This document shows positions 1-8,906 of a stretch of 64,000 nt of DNA, one piece after another (the stretch's first letter is position 1; each line of letters starts with the position of its first letter). This DNA is from Streptomyces justiciae (GTDB lineage: Bacteria > Actinomycetota > Actinomycetes > Streptomycetales > Streptomycetaceae). Below the pieces are notes generated by a model that had not been told where the DNA came from, did not search any database, and worked only from the letters and a program-made list of their open reading frames with translations. Position numbers and translations under genes: made by a program. The DNA lies in contig NZ_JADDXU010000035.1 of the NCBI RefSeq assembly GCF_015163075.1, forward strand, positions 1-64,000, in the 5' to 3' direction.

Positions 1-175
1 TCACACGCTCGTGCGAATACCGCGAAGCGACAGTCAGCCACGATCCTTTTCGGCGCGTCTGCTGAATTGCTCCGGGGTCGCGGGACGTTCCGGCTGTGCC
101 TGCGTCTGAACCGAATCCTCAAGAGTGCCCGTGTATAGGGTGGGGAACGGATCGATCTGTCCTAGGGAATCAAGT

Positions 176-883
176 ATGAACTCTACATACGTTTTCATTC
201 CGGGTGCCTGGCATGGTGGGTGGGCCTGGCGTCCGGTTGCCGAGCGGCTGCGTGCTGCTGGGCACCAAGCGGTTTGTCTCACTCTCCCGGGTCTGGGAGA
301 TGGTGACGACCCAGCGGGCCACACCCTTCAGGACGCAGTGGATCATGTCGTGTCCGAGGTCGAGAGGCGAGGGCTGACAGACGTGACGCTCGTGGGGCAC
401 AGCTGGGCTGGGTATCCGATGGCCGGGGCCGCCTACCGTCTGTCGGACAAGGTCTCCAAGGTTGTCTACTACGGTGCGCAGGTGCCGGTGCGGGGCAGGT
501 CGATGGTGGAGGACAACCCTCCGGAGGCCGCGGCGATGCTGCGAGGCATGATCGATGCCTCGCCGACACGTTCAATCCCGCCGACGCTGCAGTTCGTGCA
601 GGGCATCTTCATGCAGGATGTCGAGGTCAGCACACAGCGACTGGTCGCGGATCTGCTGACACCGCAGCCCGGCAACTACTTCCTGGACGCCCTGGACGTT
701 CCCAGCGTTTCAGAGCTCGGGATACCTGCGCTGTACATCCTCAGTGAGGACGATCACGCGCTTCCGCGGCCAGGCGCTGAGTTCGCGGCGCGACTTGGGT
801 TGCAGCCCGTCATGGTTCCTGGAACGCACGAAGGTATGCTGACGCACCCCGATGAGGTTGCCAAGGCCATCCTGAACGGCTGA
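176..883 (+). CDS. alpha/beta hydrolase (esterase-like)
   Basis: A 235-aa soluble alpha/beta-hydrolase. It opens with the beta-strand and oxyanion loop FIPGAWHGGWAW, has the nucleophile elbow GHSWAG (Ser nucleophile), an acid region LSEDDHALP and a C-terminal catalytic His in PGTHEGMLTHP. This arrangement is typical of the salicylate-esterase/MhpC-like group of actinobacterial hydrolases. The ATG at 176 is preferred over an upstream in-frame GTG because AGGGAA lies 6-7 bases upstream and homology begins right after it. Substrate unknown. It stands alone at the left edge, followed by decayed genes. Confidence 0.88.
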   Translation: MNSTYVFIPGAWHGGWAWRPVAERLRAAGHQAVCLTLPGLGDGDDPAGHTLQDAVDHVVSEVERRGLTDVTLVGHSWAGYPMAGAAYRLSDKVSKVVYYGAQVPVRGRSMVEDNPPEAAAMLRGMIDASPTRSIPPTLQFVQGIFMQDVEVSTQRLVADLLTPQPGNYFLDALDVPSVSELGIPALYILSEDDHALPRPGAEFAARLGLQPVMVPGTHEGMLTHPDEVAKAILNG

Positions 884-1083
884 GTGCTGGCCCCAGGTGT
901 TTCCGTCCGGCGCCCGGTGCGTGTGATCCCTGACCGCCGACGGCGGCGCTCAGCATCTTGATTCCGGCAGGGGCAGGGCCGATATGATGCTCCTGCCCCT
1001 GAGAACCATTACTCGCGTGCTTGGGCTTCGCGGCCGGCCGCTCGTCCCATCCCCGACTGCGGTTCCAACTGCTCGCTCGGTGC

Positions 1084-1440
1084 CGGGCGGTCCGGGCCAC
1101 CGTCGGTCGGGCCGTCACGCTGTACGGCCGTCTCGACAGCGCCTTCGACGATGGCGCCGTGGGCCAGCCGCCCGGCCCGGTGGACCAGTTGGCGGTGGCC
1201 GCGATGGGCGCCGCCGCCGGGGGCGAATGCGGTCGTCGACAACTTCAGTGTCGGCAGTCTGCCGCCCGCCCCCGCGCCGCCCGCGTCCGGTGCCACGATG
1301 GCCGTGCTCGACCACCTCACCGCCACGGCCGCCGCGATCTAGGCCCGGAACGCATCATCGACCATCTCGGCACCCGAAGCGCGCTGCGTCGTGCCGCAGA
1401 ACAGGCCCACTGTGAAGCAGTTGAGCTGCCCCGGGAAGCA
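1084..1440 (+). pseudogene. Decayed short-chain dehydrogenase/reductase (SDR) remnant
   Basis: Three pieces in different frames read like successive parts of one classical SDR. Frame one (about 1084-1206) gives VGRAVTLYGRLDSAF then a spoiled NNAAV segment and PPGPVDQL. A second frame (about 1220-1339) gives VVDNFSVGSLPPAPAPPASG and ATMAVLDHLTATAAA, matching the Ser-containing strand and the YxxxK helix, with Tyr and Lys lost. The first frame resumes (about 1345-1440) with IIDHLGTRSALRRAAEQ. The roughly 25 residues between the NNAG region and the catalytic Ser, and the segment after the YxxxK helix, are missing. No start codon or N-terminal Rossmann motif remains. Confidence 0.55.
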
Positions 1441-1772
1441 CAAGACACCGAGCCCGGAGAGCTGATCCCCAACACGGGCGACATCCTGCGCAGCGCCATT
1501 ACGTCGAGGGCCACGGCCCCGCTCCGGGGCACCTGCCGCCGCCAAAGGTGGATGCAGGCTGGTGTGGGGCACTACCGCGCCCGCACAGCCCAACCGGTAG
1601 TGCCTCCCTTGAGTGGCTGGCAACGTATCCCCCTCGGACCATCGCCTTCGCCCTACGTGTTGGGATCCAGTGCAACTCGATTTCAATATAGGCACCCTAT
1701 GATGAAATACGTGTCGGTCTCGCTCCGGCACACCTACTTGCCCTCACCCACGACGTTGGGACTGTGACACAC
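1441..1772. other. Stretch without a recognisable gene
   Basis: About 330 bases between the SDR remnant and the MFS stub. No reading frame here resembles a known protein. The last 90 bases are AT-richer than the rest and probably contain the promoter of the MFS stub at 1773. No strong inverted repeat was seen. Confidence 0.5.
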
Positions 1773-2055
1773 ATGTCTTCCCCTGCCACGGCGGCCGCCG
1801 CCCCCGGTTCGGCACCGGCTGCCGGCCCCGTGCCGCACCGCTGGTTGATCCTCACCTTCATCAGCGTGGCACAGCTGATGGTGGTCCTCGATGCCACCAT
1901 CGTGAACATCGCGCTTCCCACCGCCCAGGCGGACCTGCACTTCTCCAACGCCGACCGCCAGTGGGTGATCACCGCCTATGCGCTGGCTTTCGGCTCGCTG
2001 CTTCTACTGGGTGGCCGACTTGCGGACCTGTGCGGCCGGAGGAACGCCTTCCTTG
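1773..2055 (+). pseudogene. MFS drug transporter, N-terminal stub
   Basis: The first ~94 residues of a DHA2-type major facilitator transporter. A short Ala/Pro-rich cytoplasmic start is followed by TM1 with the family motif LMVVLDATIVNIALPTA, then the QWVITAYAL segment and the motif-A loop GGRLADLCGRRNAFL. Homology then stops abruptly. An intact member would continue for about 400 more residues and 12-13 more TM helices. The reading frame runs on into unrelated residues and stops at 2135, so the product cannot be a working transporter. Start ATG 1773; an in-frame GTG lies at 1764. Confidence 0.8.
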
Positions 2056-2379
2056 GTCCCGATCGAGATGAAGAAGGAGAAACCGGGCTATGTCCTCAAC
2101 TCGCTCCTTGTACCGCTGCTCAAAGCCGCCGGTGAATTGCTGGCGGACGACATCGCGGACCCGGCCGCGGTCGACGATGTGTGGCGTATCGGGACGGGAG
2201 CCGCATACGGGCCCTTCGAAATGCTCGACATCATCGGCCTTATGACCGCTCACCACATCGCCTCGCACGGTGACGCGAAGCAACGCGAGTTCGCCAGGCT
2301 CATCAAGGAACGCTACCTGGACAAAGGCCAGACTGGCGTCGAAAGCGGGCAAGGTTTCTACACGTATCCCCCGACGTAG
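2056..2379 (+). pseudogene. 3-hydroxyacyl-CoA dehydrogenase, C-terminal fragment
   Basis: About 107 residues of the C-terminal dimerisation domain of a 3-hydroxybutyryl/3-hydroxyacyl-CoA dehydrogenase: VPIEMKKEKPGYVLNSLLVP, then a GTGAAYGPFEMLDIIGL-like segment and the usual end SGQGFYTYPPT. The NAD-binding half is absent. It begins within a few bases of the MFS stub's last recognisable residue, in a different frame, so the two are joined by a deletion or recombination scar. It has no start codon of its own at the junction and is not expected to be made as an enzyme. Confidence 0.82.
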
Positions 2380-2421
2380 CCACGGGCATGAGTGCCCCGT
2401 GCCGACGGTGATCGGTCTGCT

Positions 2422-2454
2422 GAAGGCCCCGCGGTGCTTCACAGCGGGGCCTTC
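2422..2454. terminator. Bidirectional hairpin terminator
   Basis: A perfect 11-bp stem (GAAGGCCCCGC at 2422-2432, GCGGGGCCTTC at 2444-2454) with an 11-base loop, lying between the dehydrogenase fragment and the 3' end of the oppositely oriented FAD monooxygenase. It lacks a long U tract, as is usual in Streptomyces. Confidence 0.75.
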
Positions 2455-2465
2455 TCGACCGAAGA

Positions 2466-4052
2466 TCAGCGGCCGCTGCGCTGGTCGGGGAGGAATCGAC
2501 GGAGGTAGTCCAGGACGTCGGTCTCGCTCGGGTCTGTGGCGCGGAGGCCGACGTACCCGTCCGGGCGGATGACGAGCAGGGTGTCGCCGGCTATGCCGTA
2601 GTCCTGATGAGCGCTGCCTTCTCGGTCGGTGAAGTGGGGGGTCGTGGGTTCGGCGGTGGGGAGCAGGGTGGCGGACTTGAGGTGTTCCGGGAAGCGTCGG
2701 ACGAGTGCGTCCGCGGTGTGCGAGCTGTGGGATCCGAAGGCCAACACCGTGGTGTGCGGGCCACGGAAGAGATCGAAGAGCCGGACCGCCGTCCCGTCTG
2801 GGTTGAACACCTGCGAGTCGGGGGCGCGGTCACCCGCCTGCACGTGTGCGTGCTCGCTGCGGGGGGATCCGTTGAGTGCGCTGACGGGGTAGCGCACCTT
2901 GAGCTGCAGCGTGTCGTTGCCGTGAGCCCCGTCGGGTACGACGCCGCGGACGCGCTGGGCGATGAGCTCGGAGGAAAGGTTCAGGACGTCGGCTGCGATC
3001 GGCAGTCGCTCCTGTTCGTAGGTGTCGAGGAGCGCCTCGGGGGCGCCTTCCAGCACGTGTGCGATCTTCCAGCCCAGGTTGTAGGCGTCCTGGATGCCGG
3101 TGTTCATGCCCAGACCGCCTGCAGGCGCGTGGACATGGGCAGCATCGCCCGCCAGGAACACGCGCCCGGCGCGGTAGCTGTCCACCATCCTGACGTTGAA
3201 GCGCCAGACCGACTGCCACGCGACTCGGCGGACGCGGATGTCGCTCCGGCCGCTGCGTTCCTCGACCAGCTTCTGGATCTGCTCGATCGGCAGTTCTCCC
3301 ACGGTGTCGGCGTCCACGCCGACCTGCATCTGGAAGGCGTCGGTCGCCGCCAGCGGGCACAGGGCCAGCAGTCTTCCGTCAGCGCTGGGCCACCAGTGCC
3401 AGAAGTCGCGGTCGAGGCCGCTCACCTCGACATCGGCGGTCAGCATCCGGACGGTCTCGTCGGTCTGCCCCAGGAAACCTGTCTCCAGCAGGTTCCGTAC
3501 CGTGCTGTACGCACCGTCACAGCCCACGACATAGGAGAACGAACCGCTCTCGGAACCGCTTGCGGTGTGCAGCAGGGCCTGTACGCCGCCGTCGTGCTGT
3601 GTGAGGCCGACCAGTTCCGATCCGTATTCCACCGTCACACCCAGATCAGCGAGCCGTTCACGCAAGATCTCTTCCACCCGCCATTGCGGGAGCAGCACGG
3701 TGCGGGGGTACGGGGTCGAAGGCGTGGGTTCCGGCGCGCCGGGGACCACGTCACTGGTCCCCAGTACCACCCGGCCCCGGTACTTGCGGATGGCCAGTCG
3801 AGAACGGCTCGTCGCCAGAACGCGCCCGGCAACTCCCAGGTCGTCAAAGACCTCGACGCTGCGAGGCTGCAGCCCCTTCCCGCGGGAGCCCGGGCGGGGA
3901 CCGGCCGCCTTGTCCACCAGACGTACGTCGACACCTCGGCGCGCCAGCTCGATCCCGGCCACCAGCCCTACCGGGCCGGCCCCCACGACGAGTACCGGCT
4001 CCTGCGGGCCTGTTGCGCCCGAGCTTCCCTGACCACTGTCGACTTCACGCAT
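2466..4052 (-). CDS. FAD-dependent aromatic monooxygenase (PheA/TfdB-type hydroxylase)
   Basis: A 528-aa flavoprotein hydroxylase. Near the N-terminus is the dinucleotide fold VLVVGAGPVGLVAGIELARR; mid-protein is the second FAD/NAD(P)H motif CDGAYSTVRNLL; and the FAD ribityl motif is GRVFLAGDAAHVHAPAGG. The last ~130 residues form the thioredoxin-like C-terminal domain of the phenol-hydroxylase group (VFNPDGTAVRLFDL onwards). Such enzymes hydroxylate phenols, polyketide aromatics or rifamycins using NAD(P)H and O2. The ATG at 4052 is chosen because residues upstream of it are low-complexity and the fold starts 22 residues later. It is divergent from a hydrolase, a pairing common in aromatic catabolic or antibiotic-modifying modules; the substrate cannot be deduced. 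Confidence 0.9.
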   Translation of the reverse strand: MREVDSGQGSSGATGPQEPVLVVGAGPVGLVAGIELARRGVDVRLVDKAAGPRPGSRGKGLQPRSVEVFDDLGVAGRVLATSRSRLAIRKYRGRVVLGTSDVVPGAPEPTPSTPYPRTVLLPQWRVEEILRERLADLGVTVEYGSELVGLTQHDGGVQALLHTASGSESGSFSYVVGCDGAYSTVRNLLETGFLGQTDETVRMLTADVEVSGLDRDFWHWWPSADGRLLALCPLAATDAFQMQVGVDADTVGELPIEQIQKLVEERSGRSDIRVRRVAWQSVWRFNVRMVDSYRAGRVFLAGDAAHVHAPAGGLGMNTGIQDAYNLGWKIAHVLEGAPEALLDTYEQERLPIAADVLNLSSELIAQRVRGVVPDGAHGNDTLQLKVRYPVSALNGSPRSEHAHVQAGDRAPDSQVFNPDGTAVRLFDLFRGPHTTVLAFGSHSSHTADALVRRFPEHLKSATLLPTAEPTTPHFTDREGSAHQDYGIAGDTLLVIRPDGYVGLRATDPSETDVLDYLRRFLPDQRSGR

Positions 4053-4112
4053 CACACTGCACCGTTCCGTTGAGAGGCAAATGCGCGCACATATGCATGA
4101 CCTTGTGACATA

Positions 4113-4126
4113 CATGTGTACACGTG
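4113..4126. promoter_or_regulatory. Candidate operator in divergent promoter region
   Basis: CATGTGTACACGTG is a 14-bp near-palindrome (one mismatched pair, core GTGTACAC). It lies 61 bases upstream of the monooxygenase start and 93 bases upstream of the hydrolase start, so it could control both. No regulator gene is adjacent. Confidence 0.4.
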
Positions 4127-4181
4127 GTTCGCTCTCAGTCGCGTGTGGAGGCATGCTGTTGTCAGGCACGCCCAACAATTC

Positions 4182-4210
4182 TTGACGACATCTGACGCAT
4201 CAGCGATACA
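4182..4210 (+). promoter_or_regulatory. Candidate sigma-70-like promoter giving a leaderless transcript
   Basis: TTGACG at 4182-4187 and GATACA at 4205-4210 are 17 bases apart. Transcription would start about 7-9 bases further on, at or next to the ATG at 4219. No Shine-Dalgarno sequence precedes that ATG, which agrees with a leaderless mRNA. Confidence 0.45.
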
Positions 4211-4218
4211 GGGTAGAT

Positions 4219-4998
4219 ATGACACAAATAGATACACGCGTGTTCGGTGATCTGGCCGGTGATCTTTACGGGGCCCCCGACGACGTACGACCGCCTCTGC
4301 TCCTTCTGCACGGTCTGACGTTCGACCGGCGGCACTGGGGCCCTTTCCTCGCCGAGTTGCCCGCGGGACGCCGGGTGCTGGCCGTCGACCTGCCCGGCCA
4401 CGGCGGCTCGCCCGCGAGCACCTCCTACGCCCCGGACACCGTGGCCGCGGCGGTGCACCGGGCCGTCACCGCCGCGCGCCTTGACTCACCCGTAGTGGTC
4501 GGGCACTCGGTCGGCGGCCTGCTGGCCACCGTCTACGCCGCCGGACACCCGGTGCGCGGCGTCGTCAACGTCGACCAGCCGCTGCTGCCCGGACCGTTCG
4601 GCGAACTGCTGCGCCAGAACGAAGAACTGCTCCGCGGCCCTGACTATCTGCGCCTGTGGGAGCGTCTGACCGCCGGCATGGGGATCGACAGCCTGCCACC
4701 CGCGGCTCGGGACCTGGTGCGCACCGTCACCACGCCCCGGCAGGACCTGTTCCTCGGCTACTGGCACGATCTGCTGTCCAAGTCGGCGGACGAGATCCGC
4801 GCGCGTCGCGAACGGGACCTGACCGCCCTGCGCGAACAGGGCGTCTCCTACCGGCATGTGAGCGCGAGCGAGCTGCCCGAGCCGTATCGGGCATGGCTCC
4901 ACTCCTGCCTGCCGGACGCCGTCTTCAGCGTCGTCCCGGCCGCCAGTCACTTTCCGCATCTCTCGCACCCCCGAGAGCTGGCGGACCTCGTGGCATAG
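4219..4998 (+). CDS. alpha/beta hydrolase
   Basis: A 259-aa alpha/beta-hydrolase. It has LLLLHGLTFDRRHW (oxyanion region), the LPGHGGSP loop, the nucleophile elbow VVGHSVGGLLA and a C-terminal His in ASHFPHLSHP. Similar enzymes hydrolyse C-C bonds, lactones or esters. It is divergent from the FAD hydroxylase with 166 bp between the starts, so a hydroxylation-then-hydrolysis pair is plausible but not proven. The ATG is likely used without a leader, because a promoter-like -10 lies only 9 bases upstream and no ribosome-binding site is present. Confidence 0.88.
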   Translation: MTQIDTRVFGDLAGDLYGAPDDVRPPLLLLHGLTFDRRHWGPFLAELPAGRRVLAVDLPGHGGSPASTSYAPDTVAAAVHRAVTAARLDSPVVVGHSVGGLLATVYAAGHPVRGVVNVDQPLLPGPFGELLRQNEELLRGPDYLRLWERLTAGMGIDSLPPAARDLVRTVTTPRQDLFLGYWHDLLSKSADEIRARRERDLTALREQGVSYRHVSASELPEPYRAWLHSCLPDAVFSVVPAASHFPHLSHPRELADLVA

Positions 4999-5210
4999 CT
5001 GCCGCGATGCCCCGCGCGGGCGGCAACGGCCGGGGCCCCCGGGCCCCCGGACTCTGGCCCGCCGTCCGCGGCCCGGCGCACCTCGGTCCTCGGTCGCCGA
5101 GTGAGGACAGGAATGCATCGCGGCAGGACGAGGCACCAACCGGACGGGGCAGTGTCGTACACCGACTCCGCGTCAGGCGCCGTGATGCCCTCCCGACTGG
5201 TGGGTGTCAC

Positions 5211-5226
5211 CCCGCCGTGTGGCGGG
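5211..5226. promoter_or_regulatory. Palindromic operator upstream of the two-component system (site 1)
   Basis: CCCGCC-GTGT-GGCGGG, a perfect 6-4-6 palindrome centred about 103 bases upstream of the response-regulator start. The same CCGCC-N4-GGCGG arrangement occurs in front of the nearby exporter operon and acyltransferase gene, so it is a good candidate for the binding site of the response regulator encoded here (autoregulation). The rest of the gap 4999-5321 contains no recognisable gene. Confidence 0.55.
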
Positions 5227-5321
5227 AGCTGCCGCTCGTCGGGCGGGCGCGGGAGCTGCCTGGCCTTAGGGTCGAGGCGGCATGGGCTGGACGGCGGGAA
5301 CGAAGACGAGGCGGAGCGCGC

Positions 5322-5993
5322 GTGATCCGGGTAGTGGTGGTGGACGACGAGGCGTTGGTCCGCTCGGGCTTCCAACTCATTCTGGGCGCGTCCGAGGACA
5401 TCGAGGTCGTCGCGACCGCGAGCGGTGGCGAGGCCGTGGAGACCGTCCTGCGGGTACGGCCGGACGTGGTGCTGCTCGACATCCGGATGCCGGACGTCGA
5501 CGGGCTCACCGTCCTGCGCGAGCTGCGGACCAGGCCGGACGCCCCGGTGGTGGCGATGCTGACGACGTTCGACGCCGACGAGTACATCCTGACCGCGCTG
5601 CAGTGCGGTGCGGCCGGTTTCCTGCTCAAGGACACCGAGCCGGACCAGCTCGCCCACCTGGTGCGCACCCTCGCCGCGGGCGGGGTGGTGCTCTCCCCCA
5701 AGGCCTCGCGGGCGCTGCTGCACAGTCATCCTGGCGCCGAGGCCGCCGTCGACGAGGACGCCGCCCGGGTTCGGCTGCTCACCGCGCGGGAGCGTGACGT
5801 GCTCGTCCTGGTGGCCGAGGGGCTGTCGAACGCCGACATCGGGGCGCGCATCCATCTCAGCGCCGGCACGGTAAAGGATCATGTCAGTGCGATCCTCACG
5901 AAGCTGCGGGTGACGAGCCGGGTGCAGGCCGCGTTGTTGGCGCAGCGGGCCGGGCTGCTGGACGCACGCCCACAGCCGGAGGCGGGGCGGTGA
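5322..5993 (+). CDS. NarL/FixJ-family response regulator
   Basis: A 223-aa DNA-binding response regulator. The receiver domain covers residues 1-120 with acidic pocket VVDDE, phospho-acceptor D53 in VLLDIRMPD, a switch Thr in MLTTFD and Lys in GFLLKD. The LuxR-type HTH is at about 150-210 (LTARERDVLVLVAEGLSNADIGARIHLSAGTVKDHVSAIL). GTG 5322 is preceded by GGCGGAG. Its stop overlaps the GTG of the sensor kinase (GTGA), so the two are translationally coupled. It probably controls itself and the neighbouring exporter and membrane acyltransferase through the shared palindrome. Confidence 0.93.
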   Translation: MIRVVVVDDEALVRSGFQLILGASEDIEVVATASGGEAVETVLRVRPDVVLLDIRMPDVDGLTVLRELRTRPDAPVVAMLTTFDADEYILTALQCGAAGFLLKDTEPDQLAHLVRTLAAGGVVLSPKASRALLHSHPGAEAAVDEDAARVRLLTARERDVLVLVAEGLSNADIGARIHLSAGTVKDHVSAILTKLRVTSRVQAALLAQRAGLLDARPQPEAGR

Positions 5994-7108
5994 AACGCGT
6001 CCGCGCGTTGTGGGCACGTGTGCCCGCGCCGGTCGTCGACGGCCTTCTGGTGGTGGCGGCGGCCGTGGACGTGTGGGCGAACCTGTGGGACGACACCCCC
6101 CTCGGTATCACGCTGGCCACGCTCGGCTGCGCCGCGCTGGCCTTCCGGCGCCGGTTTCCGCTGGGTGTGTTCGCGCTCACCCTGCCCATCGCGCTGACGC
6201 AGCCGGTCGCCGTTGCTCCGCTCGTGGCGCTGTTCACGCTGGCCGAGCGGTCCCGTAACCGGCCTCTTCTTGCGGTGTGCGTCGCCCTGACCGCCGTCGC
6301 GAACAGCACTCCGTGGCCGTTGGCCAGCCTCACCGAGGTCGGGCGGACCATGACGCTGGTCACCTTCGTGTACAGCCTGGCGACGGCCGCCGCGCCGGTC
6401 CTCATCGCCCAACTTCTGCAGACGCGCCGGGACTTGGCGCGGCGCCTCGTCGAGATCGAGGAAGCCAGGGAACACGAGCGGGCATTGCACGCGCAGGCCG
6501 TGCTCGCCCGTGAACGCGCCCAACTGGCCCGTGAGATGCACGACGTGGTCTCCCATCAGGTGAGCCTGATCGCCGTACGGGCGGGGGCTCTCCAGATCGC
6601 CGCCAAAGACGCGGACGCCAAGGAGGCCGCCCGCACGATCCGTTCGCTGAGCGTCACCACGCTCGACGAACTGCGCACCATGGTCACGCTGCTGCGCGCC
6701 TCCGGCGGCCACGCCACCGAGCTGACACCCCAGCCCACCCTGGCCGACCTGCGCAAACTGGTGGAGTCCAGCGGCACACACGCGGAGCTCACCGGTGAGC
6801 TGCCGCCGACCGTGGGCACACCCGCACAACGGGCCCTCTACCGCACGGTCCAGGAGGCGCTGACCAACGTCCGCAAGCACGCCCCCGGCGCCACCGCGTG
6901 TGTCCAGCTGTGGCAGGACGGCGACAGCATCGGAGTGACCGTCACCAACACCCCGCCCACACGACCCTCCCTTCCCCTGCCCGGTTCGCAGCAGGGGCTG
7001 GTCGGGTTGCGGGAACGGGCCGAGATCCTGCACGGCACCCTGGAGGCCGGCCCGACCGCGGAGGGCGGCTACCGGGTGCGGCTGCGGATTCCGCTCGGCG
7101 CGGACTGA
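5990..7108 (+). CDS. Sensor histidine kinase (HisKA_3, DesK/LiaS-like)
   Basis: A 372-aa membrane kinase. The N-terminal half has about four to five hydrophobic segments (residues ~15-145) with little extracellular sequence, so it probably senses within the membrane. A short coiled stretch follows, then the HisKA_3 box with H184 in REMHDVVSHQVSL. The HATPase_c domain has N-box EALTNVRKHAPG and GLVGLRERAEIL. It pairs with the response regulator with a 4-bp overlap. Its 3' end is only 2 bp from the convergent exporter gene. Confidence 0.92.
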   Translation: MKRVRALWARVPAPVVDGLLVVAAAVDVWANLWDDTPLGITLATLGCAALAFRRRFPLGVFALTLPIALTQPVAVAPLVALFTLAERSRNRPLLAVCVALTAVANSTPWPLASLTEVGRTMTLVTFVYSLATAAAPVLIAQLLQTRRDLARRLVEIEEAREHERALHAQAVLARERAQLAREMHDVVSHQVSLIAVRAGALQIAAKDADAKEAARTIRSLSVTTLDELRTMVTLLRASGGHATELTPQPTLADLRKLVESSGTHAELTGELPPTVGTPAQRALYRTVQEALTNVRKHAPGATACVQLWQDGDSIGVTVTNTPPTRPSLPLPGSQQGLVGLRERAEILHGTLEAGPTAEGGYRVRLRIPLGAD

Positions 7109-7110
7109 CC

Positions 7111-8883
7111 TCAGCGTGTGGGGGCCAGCAGCTGGGTGGCCGCCAACTGCGCGTACAGCCGGTCCGTGTCCACCAGTTCCTCATGGGTGCCCACCGCGCG
7201 GACCCGGCCGGCGTCCATCACGACGATCCGGTCGGCGCCGGTCACCGTCGACAGGCGGTGGGCCACCACCAGCACGGTGGTCTCACCGGCCACCTCCGCG
7301 ACGACTTCGCGCAGCGCCAGCTCGTTGACCGCGTCGAGGTGTGAGGTCGCCTCGTCCAGGAGCAGCAGCCGGGGTCTGCGCAGCAGGGCGCGGGCGATGG
7401 CTACGCGCTGCCGCTCGCCGCCCGACAGCTTCGAGCCTCGGTGGCCGACCGGCGTGTCCAGGCCGTGGGGCAGGCGCTCGACGAGGGTGTCGAGTCTGGT
7501 CCGGGACAGGACATCGCGGATGGCGTCGTCGGTCGCTCCGGGGGCCGCGAAGAGCAGGTTCTCCCGCAGGGTGCCGGCCAGGACCGGGGCGTCCTGCTCG
7601 ACGTATCCGATGGCGGATCGCAGTTCGGGCAGCGGCCAGTCCCGTACGTCCTTGCCGTCGACCAGGACCCGGCCGCCGGTGGCCTCGTAGAACCGCTCGA
7701 TGAGGGCGAACACCGTCGACTTGCCCGCACCGGAAGGTCCGACGAAGGCGGTCATCCCGGTGGGCGGTACTTCGAAGCTCACCTGGTGGTGGATGTGGGG
7801 CAGGCCGGGGCGGTAGCGGAAGGAGACGTCCTCGAAGCGGACCGACGCCGGTGCCGACAACGCTGTGCGCCGCCCGGGGTGGGCGGACGGTTCCGTCGCC
7901 AGGCGTTCCACGGCTGCGATCCGGGAGATCGCGGCCGCGCCCTCCTGATACGAGGTCACGGCGTCGACCAGCTTGGCCACCGGCTCGATCAGGTAGAAGA
8001 GGTACAGCAGGAAGGCGATGAGGGTGGACACGGGGATGTCCCCGGAGCCCACGCGTGCCCCGCCGACCGCGAGGACGGCGAGAAAGGCCAGTTGTACGGC
8101 GAGTTCGTCGGCCGAGCCCGCCGCGGCCTCCCACTGCGCGCTCTTCACGCCGTGCCGCCATGCCCGCCGCGCCGCGGCCTCCACCCGGGCGGTCTCCCGC
8201 TCCTCGGCGCCGGACGCCTTCACCGTGCGAAACGCCCCGAGAGCCCGCTCCAGCGCGACGGAGATCTCCCCGACCGCCTCCTGCGCCCGCTCGGTGGCGC
8301 GGGCGACCCTCGGCATCACCAGGGCGACGGCCCCGCCGACCAGCACGACCACGCCGAGCGTCACGCCCAGCAGGACGATGTCCAGGTACGCCATCATCAC
8401 GACCGCTGCCACGAAGGCCACCGCGCCGGTGGCGGCGGAGACGACCGCCTGGGTGCTGACGGCCCGCAGCAGCGTGGTGTCCGAGGTGACCCGGGACATC
8501 AGGTCGCCTGGCGGGACCCGCTCCCACTCCGCGAGCCGCAACCGCAGCAACCGCCCCACCAGGGTGCGCCGCGCGGCCAGCACCACCGACTCCGCCGTCC
8601 GCTCCAGCACATACGTGCCGAACGCCTCGATGGCCGTGCCCAGCACCACCAGCACGGTGAGCGCGATCAGGATCCCGGCGATGGTCCCACCGGAGGCGAG
8701 CCGGTCGACCAGGGCCTTCGTGGCCAGCGGTTGCAGCAGGCCTCCGGCGGCCCCGACCAGGGCGCACAGCAGGCCGAGGGCGACGGGCCAGTGGTGCGGG
8801 CGGACGTAGGCGTGCAGTGCCTTCATTGTTTCTCGGGCGGGCAGAGGCGTTTCATCCGTCGTCGGGGCGGATGCGGTGTTCAC
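7111..8883 (-). CDS. ABC exporter, fused permease-ATPase
   Basis: A 590-aa half-transporter of the MsbA/lipid-drug exporter type. The six-TM exporter domain covers about residues 30-320 and the ATPase about 350-580. Visible motifs are Walker [11 protein letters not shown]-loop YVEQDAPVL, signature [16 protein letters not shown], Walker [14 protein letters not shown] and the H-loop VVAHRLSTV. The GTG at 8883 is preceded by GGGAA and by the small membrane protein gene 23 bp upstream, so the two form an operon. A homodimer is expected. Its promoter carries the palindrome shared with the two-component system, suggesting induction by it. Confidence 0.93.
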   Translation of the reverse strand: MNTASAPTTDETPLPARETMKALHAYVRPHHWPVALGLLCALVGAAGGLLQPLATKALVDRLASGGTIAGILIALTVLVVLGTAIEAFGTYVLERTAESVVLAARRTLVGRLLRLRLAEWERVPPGDLMSRVTSDTTLLRAVSTQAVVSAATGAVAFVAAVVMMAYLDIVLLGVTLGVVVLVGGAVALVMPRVARATERAQEAVGEISVALERALGAFRTVKASGAEERETARVEAAARRAWRHGVKSAQWEAAAGSADELAVQLAFLAVLAVGGARVGSGDIPVSTLIAFLLYLFYLIEPVAKLVDAVTSYQEGAAAISRIAAVERLATEPSAHPGRRTALSAPASVRFEDVSFRYRPGLPHIHHQVSFEVPPTGMTAFVGPSGAGKSTVFALIERFYEATGGRVLVDGKDVRDWPLPELRSAIGYVEQDAPVLAGTLRENLLFAAPGATDDAIRDVLSRTRLDTLVERLPHGLDTPVGHRGSKLSGGERQRVAIARALLRRPRLLLLDEATSHLDAVNELALREVVAEVAGETTVLVVAHRLSTVTGADRIVVMDAGRVRAVGTHEELVDTDRLYAQLAATQLLAPTR

Positions 8884-8906
8884 GGCGTTCCCTTCAGGGA
8901 TTCGGG

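Noticed and set aside
34-324. Minus-strand frame at the left edge
   Set aside because: Overlaps the hydrolase start, is rich in Arg/Pro/Gln, has no ribosome-binding site and no recognisable motif.
4947-6017. Long minus-strand frame opposite the response regulator
   Set aside because: Shadow of the response-regulator gene; Arg/Gln/His-rich with no domain.
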